This document shows positions 7,549 to 13,601 of a DNA stretch of 22,068 nucleotides, piece after piece (positions within the stretch are counted from its first letter, which is position 1; each line of letters starts with the position of its first letter). This DNA is from an uncultured Planctomycetaceae bacterium. GTDB taxonomy: Bacteria > Planctomycetota > Planctomycetia > Pirellulales > Pirellulaceae. A program made the position numbers and the translations under genes. The notes beneath the pieces were generated by a model, which made no database searches, was not told where the DNA came from, and worked only from the letters and a program-made list of their open reading frames with translations. Location: NCBI GenBank assembly GCA_937967755.1, contig CALBTA010000026.1:1-22068 (forward strand), read 5' to 3'.

Positions 7549-8100
7549 ATGTGCACGCCCCGTGTATTTCTCTCGCTGTTGCTTCCCGGGGTCTTGATCG
7601 CCGGTTGTTCGGAAACGCGCCCCAAGACGCTCGACGAGTTGTACGAAGAAGAGCGGCAGTTGCCGGCAGTGTTCCTCACCGCGGAGAGCGGTAAGCGAAT
7701 CACGGCACCGGGCAACACAGGTGTCTTCGTCGATGAAGGATCAGGTGAGTTAGCCTGGCGGGCGTTGATCTGTACGAACCCGGATTGCCCGGCCACCCCC
7801 CCCACAGGTGAGGAGCCATTCTTATTCATCGCCGTGGATCCGGCGCTGGTCGCGCAGCCCGATGGAACGGTGGGCTACGACCGGTCGCGTGTGGATGAAG
7901 CCGACAATTATTTCGGCAACTGCCCAGAGTGCCTGAAAACTCGGAACCTGGCAGGTGAATCGGATGAAGACCGCCAACGCTACAGCAATTGGGCGACGCC
8001 TTACGTCCTGCCCGAGACCGCCCAGCGCCGCGAAGAGCTGGCCGAAGCCCGCAAACAGCGCGAAGCGGAACTGCAAGAGCGCATGGGGCGCACCGATTGA
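7549..8100 (+). CDS. Small lipoprotein with paired cysteines
   Basis: A 183-residue protein. I chose the ATG at 7549 because it places a lipoprotein signal at the N terminus, hydrophobic then L16-I-A-G-C20; the frame is open further upstream but those residues overlap the previous gene. The mature protein is predicted to be lipid-anchored at C20. It contains C75-x4-C80 and C125-x2-C128, a spacing that could make a zinc-ribbon-like site, though disulfides are equally possible outside the cytoplasm. The C terminus (about 155-183) is a charged helix, probably coiled coil (RREELAEARKQREAELQER). It lies 67 bases after the pseudopilin gene and may be co-transcribed. I recognise no named family. Confidence 0.8.
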   Translation: MCTPRVFLSLLLPGVLIAGCSETRPKTLDELYEEERQLPAVFLTAESGKRITAPGNTGVFVDEGSGELAWRALICTNPDCPATPPTGEEPFLFIAVDPALVAQPDGTVGYDRSRVDEADNYFGNCPECLKTRNLAGESDEDRQRYSNWATPYVLPETAQRREELAEARKQREAELQERMGRTD

Positions 8101-8247
8101 TGCTTTTTCTAAAAATTCAGCTTGAATTTCTCTCTCGCTGAAGGCAGACAAAAACAAGGCAATTTGTCGCCAAAACAATGTTGTGCTTTGGCATATTGGA
8201 ATCAGGATAGATAGAAGAGGTTCCCCAGGTAGCAAATTTAGCCCAGG

Positions 8248-8262
8248 CTCCCGCTGTGGGAG
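8248..8262 (+). promoter_or_regulatory. Leader hairpin upstream of first PEP-CTERM gene
   Basis: CTCCC (8248-8252) pairs with GGGAG (8258-8262) around a 5-base loop, 50 bases before the ATG at 8312. The 211-base gap (8101-8311) otherwise holds only A+T-rich sequence and no promoter that I can call with confidence. Confidence 0.25.
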
Positions 8263-8311
8263 ATGGGAAATGAAACAGTGTTGTCACGTTTAGATGTTGT
8301 AGGAGAAAAGC

Positions 8312-9316
8312 ATGAGCCGACAAAAGCAAACCATCCTCTTGATGACCGTACTGGCGAGCTTCGCGTTCGCATCCATGGTCAATGGACAGACGATGATGAC
8401 CGCCACCGCCGACGGTCCCAATGGCAGTCACGACGACTGGAACAATGCCGCCAACTGGACGGGAGGAATTCCCACGGGCGCGGTCAACGCAACGATCAAC
8501 GACGGGTTGTTCGCGGAGGCATGGAACGACTCGACGCCGGCGTACACAGGCAACCTGACCCTTGGTGTTGGGTCCACACTTCAAATGGGTTGGACTACGT
8601 CTCGCCCCAACAGTTTCAACGCAATCGGTGGATCGGTCACAATGAACGACGGGTCGCAACTCCGTCTGCGACTGCCCGACCCCAATCCTGTCGTTCTGCC
8701 TAACATCACCTTGGCCGGAAATGGATCGATCGACCTCAGCCCCTCCACCTCGGCGCATCATAGAGCACGTGATTTTGACGGTGTCATCGACGGGACAGGC
8801 ACGTTGACGGTCATTGGCAACAACAACAACACCGCTAACATTAGCGCCGCCAACAACGGGTGGTCAGGCGGCTTCATTGCAGATGCGATTGATAGCTGGC
8901 GTGTCCAGGTCGATGCCGCTGGTGCGTTTGGTACTGGCGACGTGACTATCAATGGACATGCTACGAATCCGGACCGCGGAGTTACGCTGCAACTTGACGT
9001 ATTGGATGCGATCGATGATTCCGCAACCTTGTTTTTGAACGATGGGCGAGACCATCGCCGTACAGCTAAGTTAATCCTCAATGCGGGAGAAGAGTTCGTC
9101 GGTGGTTTTGTCGTCGATGGCGTTGAACTGGGTGTCGGTACCTACGATGCTAGCAGCGGGCTTCTCACGCCAGATGGCGACGCTTTGATCGCCGGTCCTG
9201 GAAGCATCACAGTCCTGCCCGCAGCCGCTGTCCCCGAGCCGGCTTCCATCGCCATTTGGTCGTTGATTGGATTGGGACTGGTGGGCTTTGGTGTTTATCG
9301 CCGTCAAAAGAAGTAG
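8312..9316 (+). CDS. PEP-CTERM surface protein with beta-strand repeats
   Basis: A 334-residue secreted protein. An AGGAG ribosome site (8301-8305) lies 6 bases before the ATG. A signal peptide spans about residues 1-25 (ends VNG-Q). The mature part is rich in N, G, T and D with a repeating short-strand pattern (LTLGVGSTLQM, VTMNDGSQLRL, ITLAGNGSIDL, LTVIGNNNN), like autotransporter-associated or beta-helix proteins. The C terminus (307-334) is a PEP-CTERM sorting signal: V-P-E-P-A-S, a hydrophobic helix, then YRRQKK. An exosortase, not encoded here, would be expected to process it. It is followed after 51 bases by a second PEP-CTERM gene with no terminator between, so the two are probably one transcript. 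The ligand or role is unknown. Confidence 0.88.
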   Translation: MSRQKQTILLMTVLASFAFASMVNGQTMMTATADGPNGSHDDWNNAANWTGGIPTGAVNATINDGLFAEAWNDSTPAYTGNLTLGVGSTLQMGWTTSRPNSFNAIGGSVTMNDGSQLRLRLPDPNPVVLPNITLAGNGSIDLSPSTSAHHRARDFDGVIDGTGTLTVIGNNNNTANISAANNGWSGGFIADAIDSWRVQVDAAGAFGTGDVTINGHATNPDRGVTLQLDVLDAIDDSATLFLNDGRDHRRTAKLILNAGEEFVGGFVVDGVELGVGTYDASSGLLTPDGDALIAGPGSITVLPAAAVPEPASIAIWSLIGLGLVGFGVYRRQKK

Positions 9317-9367
9317 CCGAAGCTTCCCCGTCTTCAAATCCCGTCTTCAGCGGCGTAGGAAATAAGA

Positions 9368-10222
9368 ATGTTTGTCAGAAGTCTCTACCAGCGATCAATG
9401 TTGGCTGCCTTCGCGGCGGCATCCGTTTTGATCGCAACAGCCTCCGCAAGTGCGCAACCGGAAAGCCAGCTTGGCATTCTTGATCTGGCGGCCAACGGCG
9501 GCATCAACCCCGCTACGGGGGCGGCCTGGGCACATGGCGATACGTACCGCCTGATGTTCACGACCAGCATGCGCACGCCCGCGACTTCGACCGATATCGC
9601 AACTTACAACGCGTTCGTTCAGAACGCCGCCAACAACAGCACGTCGTTTAGCAACCTGGGTGATGTTTCTTGGAGCGCGATCGCTTCGACGGCGGCGGTT
9701 GACGCCCGAGACAACACGGCGACGAACATAGGCATTAACGGACCTGGCGAGTCGATCTTTCTGCTTAACGGCTCTTCGATGGTCGCGGCCGACTACGCCG
9801 ACATGTGGGGAAACAACAACAACGGCGATGTGAACGTCTACTTGACGGAGAACCTGACAACTCCGCCACAAGGAAACCCTCCCGGGTCCACCAACAATGC
9901 TTTCACAAGCGTCTGGACCGGCACGTACCGCTTTCCGTTCCCCGGCGATCCGTTGTACGGCACGGCGGATGGTCCGCTGGGCGATATCGATGGCGTTGCA
10001 CGCGGTGGCCTGTGGGGAAACAACAACAACGGCACTCAGTGGATTCACCGGTTTGAGTTCGATACGAGCACCCAACTGCCACTATTCGCGCTGTCCGAAC
10101 CACTCAACATCACCGACCCTTCGCTGGCGGCCGTCCCCGAACCGGCTTCGATTGCAATGTGGTCGTTGATTGGAATGGCTCTGGCCGGCTTTGGTGTTTA
10201 TCGCCGGCGTCGGAAGAAGTAG
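9368..10222 (+). CDS. PEP-CTERM secreted protein with duplicated WGNNNNG motif
   Basis: A 284-residue secreted protein with an N-terminal signal (about 1-30, ending ASAQ). An alternative ATG at 9401 would give a shorter but still complete signal peptide. The body contains a motif W-G-N-N-N-N-G twice, encoded by an identical 23-base direct repeat (9804-9826 and 10011-10033). The C terminus (256-284) is a PEP-CTERM signal ending YRRRRKK. I do not recognise the central domain; it starts LGILDLAANGGINPATGAAW and is rich in N, T and D. It follows another PEP-CTERM gene by 51 bases and ends 60 bases before a strong terminator hairpin (10283-10329), so the two genes probably share a transcript. Confidence 0.85.
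   Translation: MFVRSLYQRSMLAAFAAASVLIATASASAQPESQLGILDLAANGGINPATGAAWAHGDTYRLMFTTSMRTPATSTDIATYNAFVQNAANNSTSFSNLGDVSWSAIASTAAVDARDNTATNIGINGPGESIFLLNGSSMVAADYADMWGNNNNGDVNVYLTENLTTPPQGNPPGSTNNAFTSVWTGTYRFPFPGDPLYGTADGPLGDIDGVARGGLWGNNNNGTQWIHRFEFDTSTQLPLFALSEPLNITDPSLAAVPEPASIAMWSLIGMALAGFGVYRRRRKK
9804..9826 (+). repeat. Intragenic direct repeat, copy 1
   Basis: A 23-base sequence starting TGTGGGGAAAC and ending CAACGGC, identical to 10011-10033 in the same gene and the same frame. It encodes the motif W-G-N-N-N-N-G. Confidence 0.8.
10011..10033 (+). repeat. Intragenic direct repeat, copy 2
   Basis: Identical to 9804-9826 over 23 bases and in the same reading frame, 207 bases (69 codons) downstream. 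It encodes the second W-G-N-N-N-N-G motif. Confidence 0.8.
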
Positions 10223-10274
10223 GCGATCAATCGATCCCTTCTAACTCCCCTTTCTCAGGGGAGGAAATACTTGC

Positions 10275-10329
10275 GTGACAACACACCCGCGCGGTTGGGC
10301 TTGTGGCCCGGCCGCCGCGGGTGTTTTTT
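10275..10329 (+). terminator. Rho-independent terminator, PEP-CTERM type, copy 1
   Basis: ACACCCGCG (10283-10291) pairs perfectly with CGCGGGTGT (10316-10324), followed by six T (10324-10329). The 24-base loop contains a nested GGGC/GCCC pairing. It begins with the box GTGACAACACACCCGCG (10275-10291), identical in the copies at 11680 and, on the minus strand, 16144. It ends the two-gene PEP-CTERM transcript. Confidence 0.88.
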
Positions 10330-10409
10330 ACGTTACCTTCGTAAAGATTTTGATTGTAGTAAATCGCGGTTTGGTTTAGCTTAAATGTCGTTCGCGCAAA
10401 TTCTCGCGC

Positions 10410-10424
10410 TGGCAAACAGTTCGC
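10410..10424 (+). promoter_or_regulatory. Weak sigma54-like -24/-12 candidate
   Basis: TGGCA at 10410-10414 and TTCGC at 10420-10424 give GG-N10-GC, the spacing of sigma54 promoters, about 46 bases before the ATG at 10470. The -12 half is not a good consensus match. It is noted because PEP-CTERM/exosortase gene sets are often accompanied by sigma54-dependent regulators (PrsR). The other PEP-CTERM genes in the window show no equivalent site. Confidence 0.2.
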
Positions 10425-10469
10425 TTGTACTTGATTTTCTTATCAGTTCCAGACCCAGGAGGAACCCGT

Positions 10470-11645
10470 ATGAAAGTTCTACATTGCTGCATCGTGTCGG
10501 CGATGATCGGCGCGTTCTTGTTAGCAACAACGGCCAGCGCCCAGTTGATTACCATCGATCCGGCGACTGGAGTGATCGCATCGTCGGAAATTTCCACCTG
10601 TTGCGCCGACCGTGACCCGGCGGACATCGTCAACGGAAGCGGGCTCGTTCTCGGCTTACACGCCATTACACCGGGCAACATGTGGCTGCGCACCGGCAGC
10701 AGATTCGGCGGCGTCGACCCTGATCCGTTCGTCGTCTTTGATTTGGGCGACGTCCATACGGTCAACAGCTTCCATGTTTGGAACTACAACGAAGCGGCAG
10801 CGTTTTCCACCCGCGGCGTCAATGACGTTTCGGTCGAGTACGGCAACACCCCTGGCCTTGGTTCGACCGTGGGCGGTGTTACAAACTTTGCGCAAGCGCC
10901 CGGGGCCAACGGCTACGCGGGCGAGAACATCAGCGGTTTTCCCCCCTTTGAAGCGCGATTCATCAAGTTCGACATCGACACAAACCACGGCGACGCAAAC
11001 ACCTTTTACGGGCTGAGCGAAGTACAGTTCGACGGCGAAACGTCTGGCCCGGAACGGATCACTGGTGTGACTGCCACGGCAACCAGTGAGTTGGGTGGCG
11101 GTTTCAACCGCGTCGTCGGTAACCTGGTCGACAACGTCGGCCTGGACACGACAATCCCTGACGGCGCGCCCGGTGCGAGGGAAGGTATGTGGTTAAACAA
11201 CGGTACGTTTACCACACCAAACGACCTCGAGCCTGAGGTGGATTTCAATCTCGGAGCCGTTGAGAACATCGGGGAATTGCACGTCTACAACTACAACGAA
11301 GCCACCAACGGACTGCATACCCGCGGCGTCAATGAACTAGAGATTCTGGTTTCCAACGACGACTTTGTGGCCGATATCCGATCATTGGGGCAATTCAATC
11401 TTACGCAAGCTACGGGGCTCGCCGGACTTGAGCCCGACATTTTTAATCTGGGCGGCGTCGAAGCTCAGTACGTAAGGTTTGACATCGCCAGCAACCACGG
11501 CGGTGACAATAATTTTGTCGGTCTCAACGAAGTGCAGTTCTTCCGAGCTGCCGCAGTTCCTGAACCAGCCAGCGTGGCCATTTGGTCGTTGTTGGCGTTG
11601 GGCCTGCTGGGGTTCGGTGCCTATCGCGCCAAGCGTAAGAAGTAG
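10470..11645 (+). CDS. PEP-CTERM protein with two discoidin-like domains
   Basis: A 391-residue secreted protein. I chose the ATG at 10470 because a perfect AGGAGG (10457-10462) stands 7 bases before it and a signal peptide follows at once (ends ATTASAQ); the frame is open further upstream. The mature part holds two related repeats, about residues 25-190 and 193-360, each resembling an F5/8 type C (discoidin) beta-sandwich: MWLRTG or MWLNNG, then DLG or NLG, VWNYNEA or VYNYNEA, TRGVN, FDI-x3-NHG and GL-x-EVQF. Such domains usually bind carbohydrate or cell surface. The C terminus (363-391) is a PEP-CTERM signal (VPEPASVAIW, hydrophobic helix, YRAKRKK). It ends 42 bases before the terminator hairpin at 11688. 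A surface adhesin or polysaccharide-binding role is inference. Confidence 0.9.
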   Translation: MKVLHCCIVSAMIGAFLLATTASAQLITIDPATGVIASSEISTCCADRDPADIVNGSGLVLGLHAITPGNMWLRTGSRFGGVDPDPFVVFDLGDVHTVNSFHVWNYNEAAAFSTRGVNDVSVEYGNTPGLGSTVGGVTNFAQAPGANGYAGENISGFPPFEARFIKFDIDTNHGDANTFYGLSEVQFDGETSGPERITGVTATATSELGGGFNRVVGNLVDNVGLDTTIPDGAPGAREGMWLNNGTFTTPNDLEPEVDFNLGAVENIGELHVYNYNEATNGLHTRGVNELEILVSNDDFVADIRSLGQFNLTQATGLAGLEPDIFNLGGVEAQYVRFDIASNHGGDNNFVGLNEVQFFRAAAVPEPASVAIWSLLALGLLGFGAYRAKRKK

Positions 11646-11679
11646 CCACCTATGGAACACTAGGGGAGAACCATTTGGC

Positions 11680-11733
11680 GTGACAACACACCCGCGCGGT
11701 TGGGCTTGTGGCCTGACCGTCGCGGGTGTTTTT
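11680..11733 (+). terminator. Rho-independent terminator, PEP-CTERM type, copy 2
   Basis: ACACCCGCG (11688-11696) pairs with CGCGGGTGT (11721-11729), followed by T5 (11729-11733). The stretch is almost identical to 10275-10329, including the 24-base loop, with a handful of differences near the 3' arm. The 5' arm is part of the shared 17-base box GTGACAACACACCCGCG (11680-11696). It ends the discoidin-like PEP-CTERM gene. Confidence 0.87.
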
Positions 11734-11738
11734 CTGCG

Positions 11739-11818
11739 CCGTGGAACAAGTCTCCAGACTGGTTCGAAAGGAGCAGGCTCTTCTCCAATTCGAACAGGTC
11801 TGGAGACTTGTTCCACGG
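11739..11818. repeat. Long inverted repeat, 21 + 7 bp arms
   Basis: Bases 11739-11759 (CCGTGGAAC...CCAGAC) are perfectly complementary to 11798-11818. After a 2-base mismatch on each side, GTTCGAA (11762-11768) pairs with TTCGAAC (11789-11795). That gives 28 of 30 paired positions around a 20-base centre (11769-11788). No transposase gene is nearby. It begins directly behind the terminator of the PEP-CTERM gene. A MITE or REP-type element is likely. Confidence 0.75.
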
Positions 11819-11844
11819 GGAAGGTTGGCTGTGGGACGCAGCCG

Positions 11845-11867
11845 AGGACGGGTTACAAACCCGTCCT
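11845..11867. repeat. Perfect 10-bp hairpin
   Basis: AGGACGGGTT (11845-11854) and AACCCGTCCT (11858-11867) are perfect reverse complements with a 3-base loop. It lies 26 bases from the long inverted repeat at 11739-11818. It is probably a dispersed palindromic element; no U-run follows directly, so a terminator is less likely. Confidence 0.6.
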
Positions 11868-11921
11868 ACTTTGGGCGAGAAAAAAGTTTTGGGAATCTGT
11901 CAAGAAAAGTGTACCAATCAC

Positions 11922-11949
11922 TTGACACGACAGTGGAAATGTGTATACT
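11922..11949 (+). promoter_or_regulatory. Orphan sigma70-like promoter
   Basis: TTGACA (11922-11927), a 16-base spacer and TATACT (11944-11949) form one of the best promoter matches in the window. It reads rightward into about 800 bases with no recognisable gene. It might drive a non-coding RNA or be a relic of a decayed gene. Confidence 0.45.
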
Positions 11950-12210
11950 GTACGGCTGAATGGGTACGGTAGTCTTTCAAAGCCGTCGAAGTGATGCGGT
12001 TTAGGCAACGGTAATGTGTTCTTCGAGATACCGGGGAGAATGTACCAGCTACCCCCGAAATGTGCGATTTTGGTGCATTTGGAGCGGGATGCGGATCTCT
12101 GAGATTCCCATAAGGTGTTGCAAGAACACGACTTACGACGCCCGGCATTTCCGACGTCCCGCCGCAAATGTACCACGGGCAGCGAAAACCCGGTACACAG
12201 CGGCCGACAT

Positions 12211-12333
12211 AGTCGCAAGCTGCGAGCTTGTGAACTGATGCGGATTGTTCATGACTGCGGCGGGGAAATGAAATGCCCGGCAGACAACCGAAGTGAACCT
12301 ATCCAGCGAGCAAACTGGCAGCTTGCCGCTACG
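12211..12333. repeat. Dispersed ~123-bp element, copy A
   Basis: The left end carries the palindrome CAAGCT-GCG-AGCTTG (12215-12229). The right end carries CTGGCAG within a GCAAaCTGGCAGCTTGC half-palindrome. Compared with 15956-16079, the first 35 bases match at 29 positions and the last 31 at 28 positions. The total lengths are 123 and 124 bases, while the middle is much more diverged. The ends resemble each other, as in non-autonomous mobile repeats. Confidence 0.6.
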
Positions 12334-12334
12334 G

Positions 12335-12451
12335 GTTTTTCAGAACTCGCGTTGCACAAAGAAGTGCAACGCGCAGCGCTTTTGGGGCCCCCTGGCGACC
12401 ATCAAAGTGTTGCACATAGGGCATCAATGCGCAGCGCGCGTGTTGAAAAAC
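12335..12451. repeat. Element with inverted GTTTTTCA ends
   Basis: GTTTTTCA (12335-12342) is matched by TGAAAAAC (12444-12451). Five bases further in, CGCG (12348-12351) is matched by CGCG near 12435. The interior holds the hairpin at 12348-12373. At 117 bp and without a coding sequence, it looks like a small non-autonomous element or an insertion-sequence remnant. It directly abuts copy A of the 123-bp repeat. Confidence 0.4.
12348..12373. repeat. Perfect 10-bp hairpin
   Basis: CGCGTTGCAC (12348-12357) pairs perfectly with GTGCAACGCG (12364-12373) around a 6-base loop. It lies inside the element with GTTTTTCA ends. Confidence 0.6.
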
Positions 12452-12454
12452 TCC

Positions 12455-12484
12455 ACAGGTACAGGCAGCCTTGCCTGTTCCTGT
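12455..12484. repeat. Palindrome with 13-bp arms
   Basis: ACAGGTACAGGCA (12455-12467) pairs with TGCCTGTTCCTGT (12472-12484) at 12 of 13 positions, with a 4-base loop. It directly follows the GTTTTTCA-ended element. Confidence 0.6.
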
Positions 12485-12624
12485 AGCGTGAGTGAGGTAG
12501 ACCGTTGAAGATGCGGCAGTGCGCAAGCCCTCTGGTGAGTCCCGTAACGTTGCCACTACCCGGAGGCGTGCGCCCCTCGGATTCCGCAAGGTGACAATCG
12601 CGTCGTGAATTGCATTGTTCTGCC

Positions 12625-12648
12625 GGGCACAGGCTGGCAGCCCGTACC
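12625..12648. repeat. Degenerate palindrome with CTGGCAG core
   Basis: GGCTG-G-CAGCC (12632-12642) is a perfect 5-bp palindrome around one base, extended imperfectly outward (GGGCA on the left, cGTaCC on the right). The core CTGGCAG is shared with the right end of the 123-bp elements, suggesting related palindrome families. Confidence 0.35.
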
Positions 12649-12668
12649 AACGGAATGGAATCGCGTAC

Positions 12669-12696
12669 CTGACAGGAACGATCATGCATTTATAAT
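12669..12696 (+). promoter_or_regulatory. Candidate promoter of the YdjY-domain gene
   Basis: CTGACA (12669-12674), a 16-base spacer and a perfect TATAAT (12691-12696) lie about 80 bases before the ATG at 12778. The expected transcript would cover the YdjY-domain gene and the hypothetical gene after it. Confidence 0.55.
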
Positions 12697-12777
12697 GAAA
12701 CTCGCCATGAGCTGACCGCCGCGTGCGGACATTTTTCGGTGCTGACTTTAGACAACTTTCCTGCGAGGCTTTTTCTC

Positions 12778-13590
12778 ATGAGAACGCTGTGCTTCGAATT
12801 ACTGGCCCTCGCGCTTGCGCCAGCGCTATGGGCTGTAAGCATTGCGCAGGAGCAGGTTCGCGCCGAGGAGCCGCGCAAGCGGGTGGAACTGCCGGGGATC
12901 GTTATCGATTTGGAGAACCGGCTTGTCGATGTGGAGGGAACGATTCGGGTGACCGACGGCCCGCTTGAGCTGGTCGCCTGCACGAAGGATTCCAAGGAAC
13001 ACGAATCGATCGTCGCGGTCTCCGCCCGGCCGATGCATATCCATACGGCGTTGCTGCTGTTGGGCGCGACCAACGGCAACCCCGCGATGCGGCGGCCCGT
13101 TGACGAAGCGATGACCCGTTGGGAAAACGTTCCGCCGCGCGGCGACGCAGTGGAAGTGTCGCTGGTAGTGACAAGCGATGAAGGCAAGCCAGTCGAACGA
13201 GCGATCGGCGATTTTATACTGCCAACAGAAGGGCGCGTTGACGAAGTGGACGGTGAAGTGCTCGTCGCCCCCGAGACGCAGAAAGAAAACGCCGGCAAAC
13301 CGCCAAAGAAGTTTTCGCACACGTTCGTTTTTGCCGGTTCGCTGCTGGTCGAAAACGGCCAAGGCCCGCGGCGCTACCTGGCCGACGAGAGCGGTGATGT
13401 CGTTTCCATTGCAACGTTCGGCGACGAGGTCCTTTCGCTGCCGTTCCACCAATCCCAAGCCAACGACTCGCTGTCGTGGCGGGCCAACCCGAAGACGTTA
13501 CCTCCTGCGGGCACGAAAGTAACGCTTCGGCTGCGCCCGCAAAACAAAAATAAACGACCCACCAAAGATTCAGCGAAGGACCCGAAATAG
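12778..13590 (+). CDS. YdjY domain-containing secreted protein
   Basis: A 270-residue exported protein. I chose the ATG at 12778 because it gives a clean signal peptide (about 1-32, MRTLCFELLALALAPALW...) and has GAGG (12765-12768) 9 bases upstream; a GTG at 12739 is possible but would bury the signal. From about residue 36 the sequence reads VELPGIVIDLENRLVDVEGTI and continues LELVACTKDSKEHESIVAV and MHIHTALLLLGA. This is the pattern of YdjY-domain proteins common in planctomycetes, whose function is unknown. The C-terminal tail (about 255-270) is lysine-rich and probably disordered. The gene follows a good promoter (12669-12696) and is followed after 11 bases by another exported protein, so the two probably form an operon. 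Confidence 0.85.
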   Translation: MRTLCFELLALALAPALWAVSIAQEQVRAEEPRKRVELPGIVIDLENRLVDVEGTIRVTDGPLELVACTKDSKEHESIVAVSARPMHIHTALLLLGATNGNPAMRRPVDEAMTRWENVPPRGDAVEVSLVVTSDEGKPVERAIGDFILPTEGRVDEVDGEVLVAPETQKENAGKPPKKFSHTFVFAGSLLVENGQGPRRYLADESGDVVSIATFGDEVLSLPFHQSQANDSLSWRANPKTLPPAGTKVTLRLRPQNKNKRPTKDSAKDPK

Positions 13591-13601
13591 GGGATGAAGC
13601 C

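Larger units (their letters stand above)
11646..12777. other. Gene-free mosaic of palindromes
   Basis: About 1.1 kb with no convincing coding sequence on either strand. Open frames here are short and their translations are dominated by palindromic DNA. Apart from the terminator at 11680-11733, the stretch contains an 80-bp long inverted repeat, several perfect hairpins, one copy of a dispersed ~123-bp element, a pair of inverted GTTTTTCA ends and two sigma70-like promoters. It looks like an accumulation site for small non-autonomous repeats or the remains of a decayed mobile segment. Confidence 0.6.

Noticed and set aside
9395..10075. 226-codon minus-strand frame under the second PEP-CTERM gene
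   Set aside because: Antisense shadow with V/R-rich composition and no features of its own.
11958..12140. Possible decayed tyrosine recombinase (short peptide SGMRISEI resembles the family's TGLRISEL box)
   Set aside because: Only eight residues are alike, the flanks do not fit, and no catalytic residues are found in any nearby frame; chance is the better explanation.
11853..12218. 121-codon minus-strand frame in the gene-free region
   Set aside because: Overlaps a hairpin and a promoter-like site, has no recognisable domain, signal or ribosome site.
12115..12486. 123-codon plus-strand frame in the gene-free region
   Set aside because: Its translation crosses several independent palindromes and the 123-bp repeat, and part of the same kind of peptide is produced by the second repeat copy at 15956, so it is repeat DNA being read, not a gene.
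12826..13458. Minus-strand frame of 210 codons under the YdjY-domain gene
   Set aside because: Shadow frame; the plus-strand gene has promoter, signal peptide and domain.
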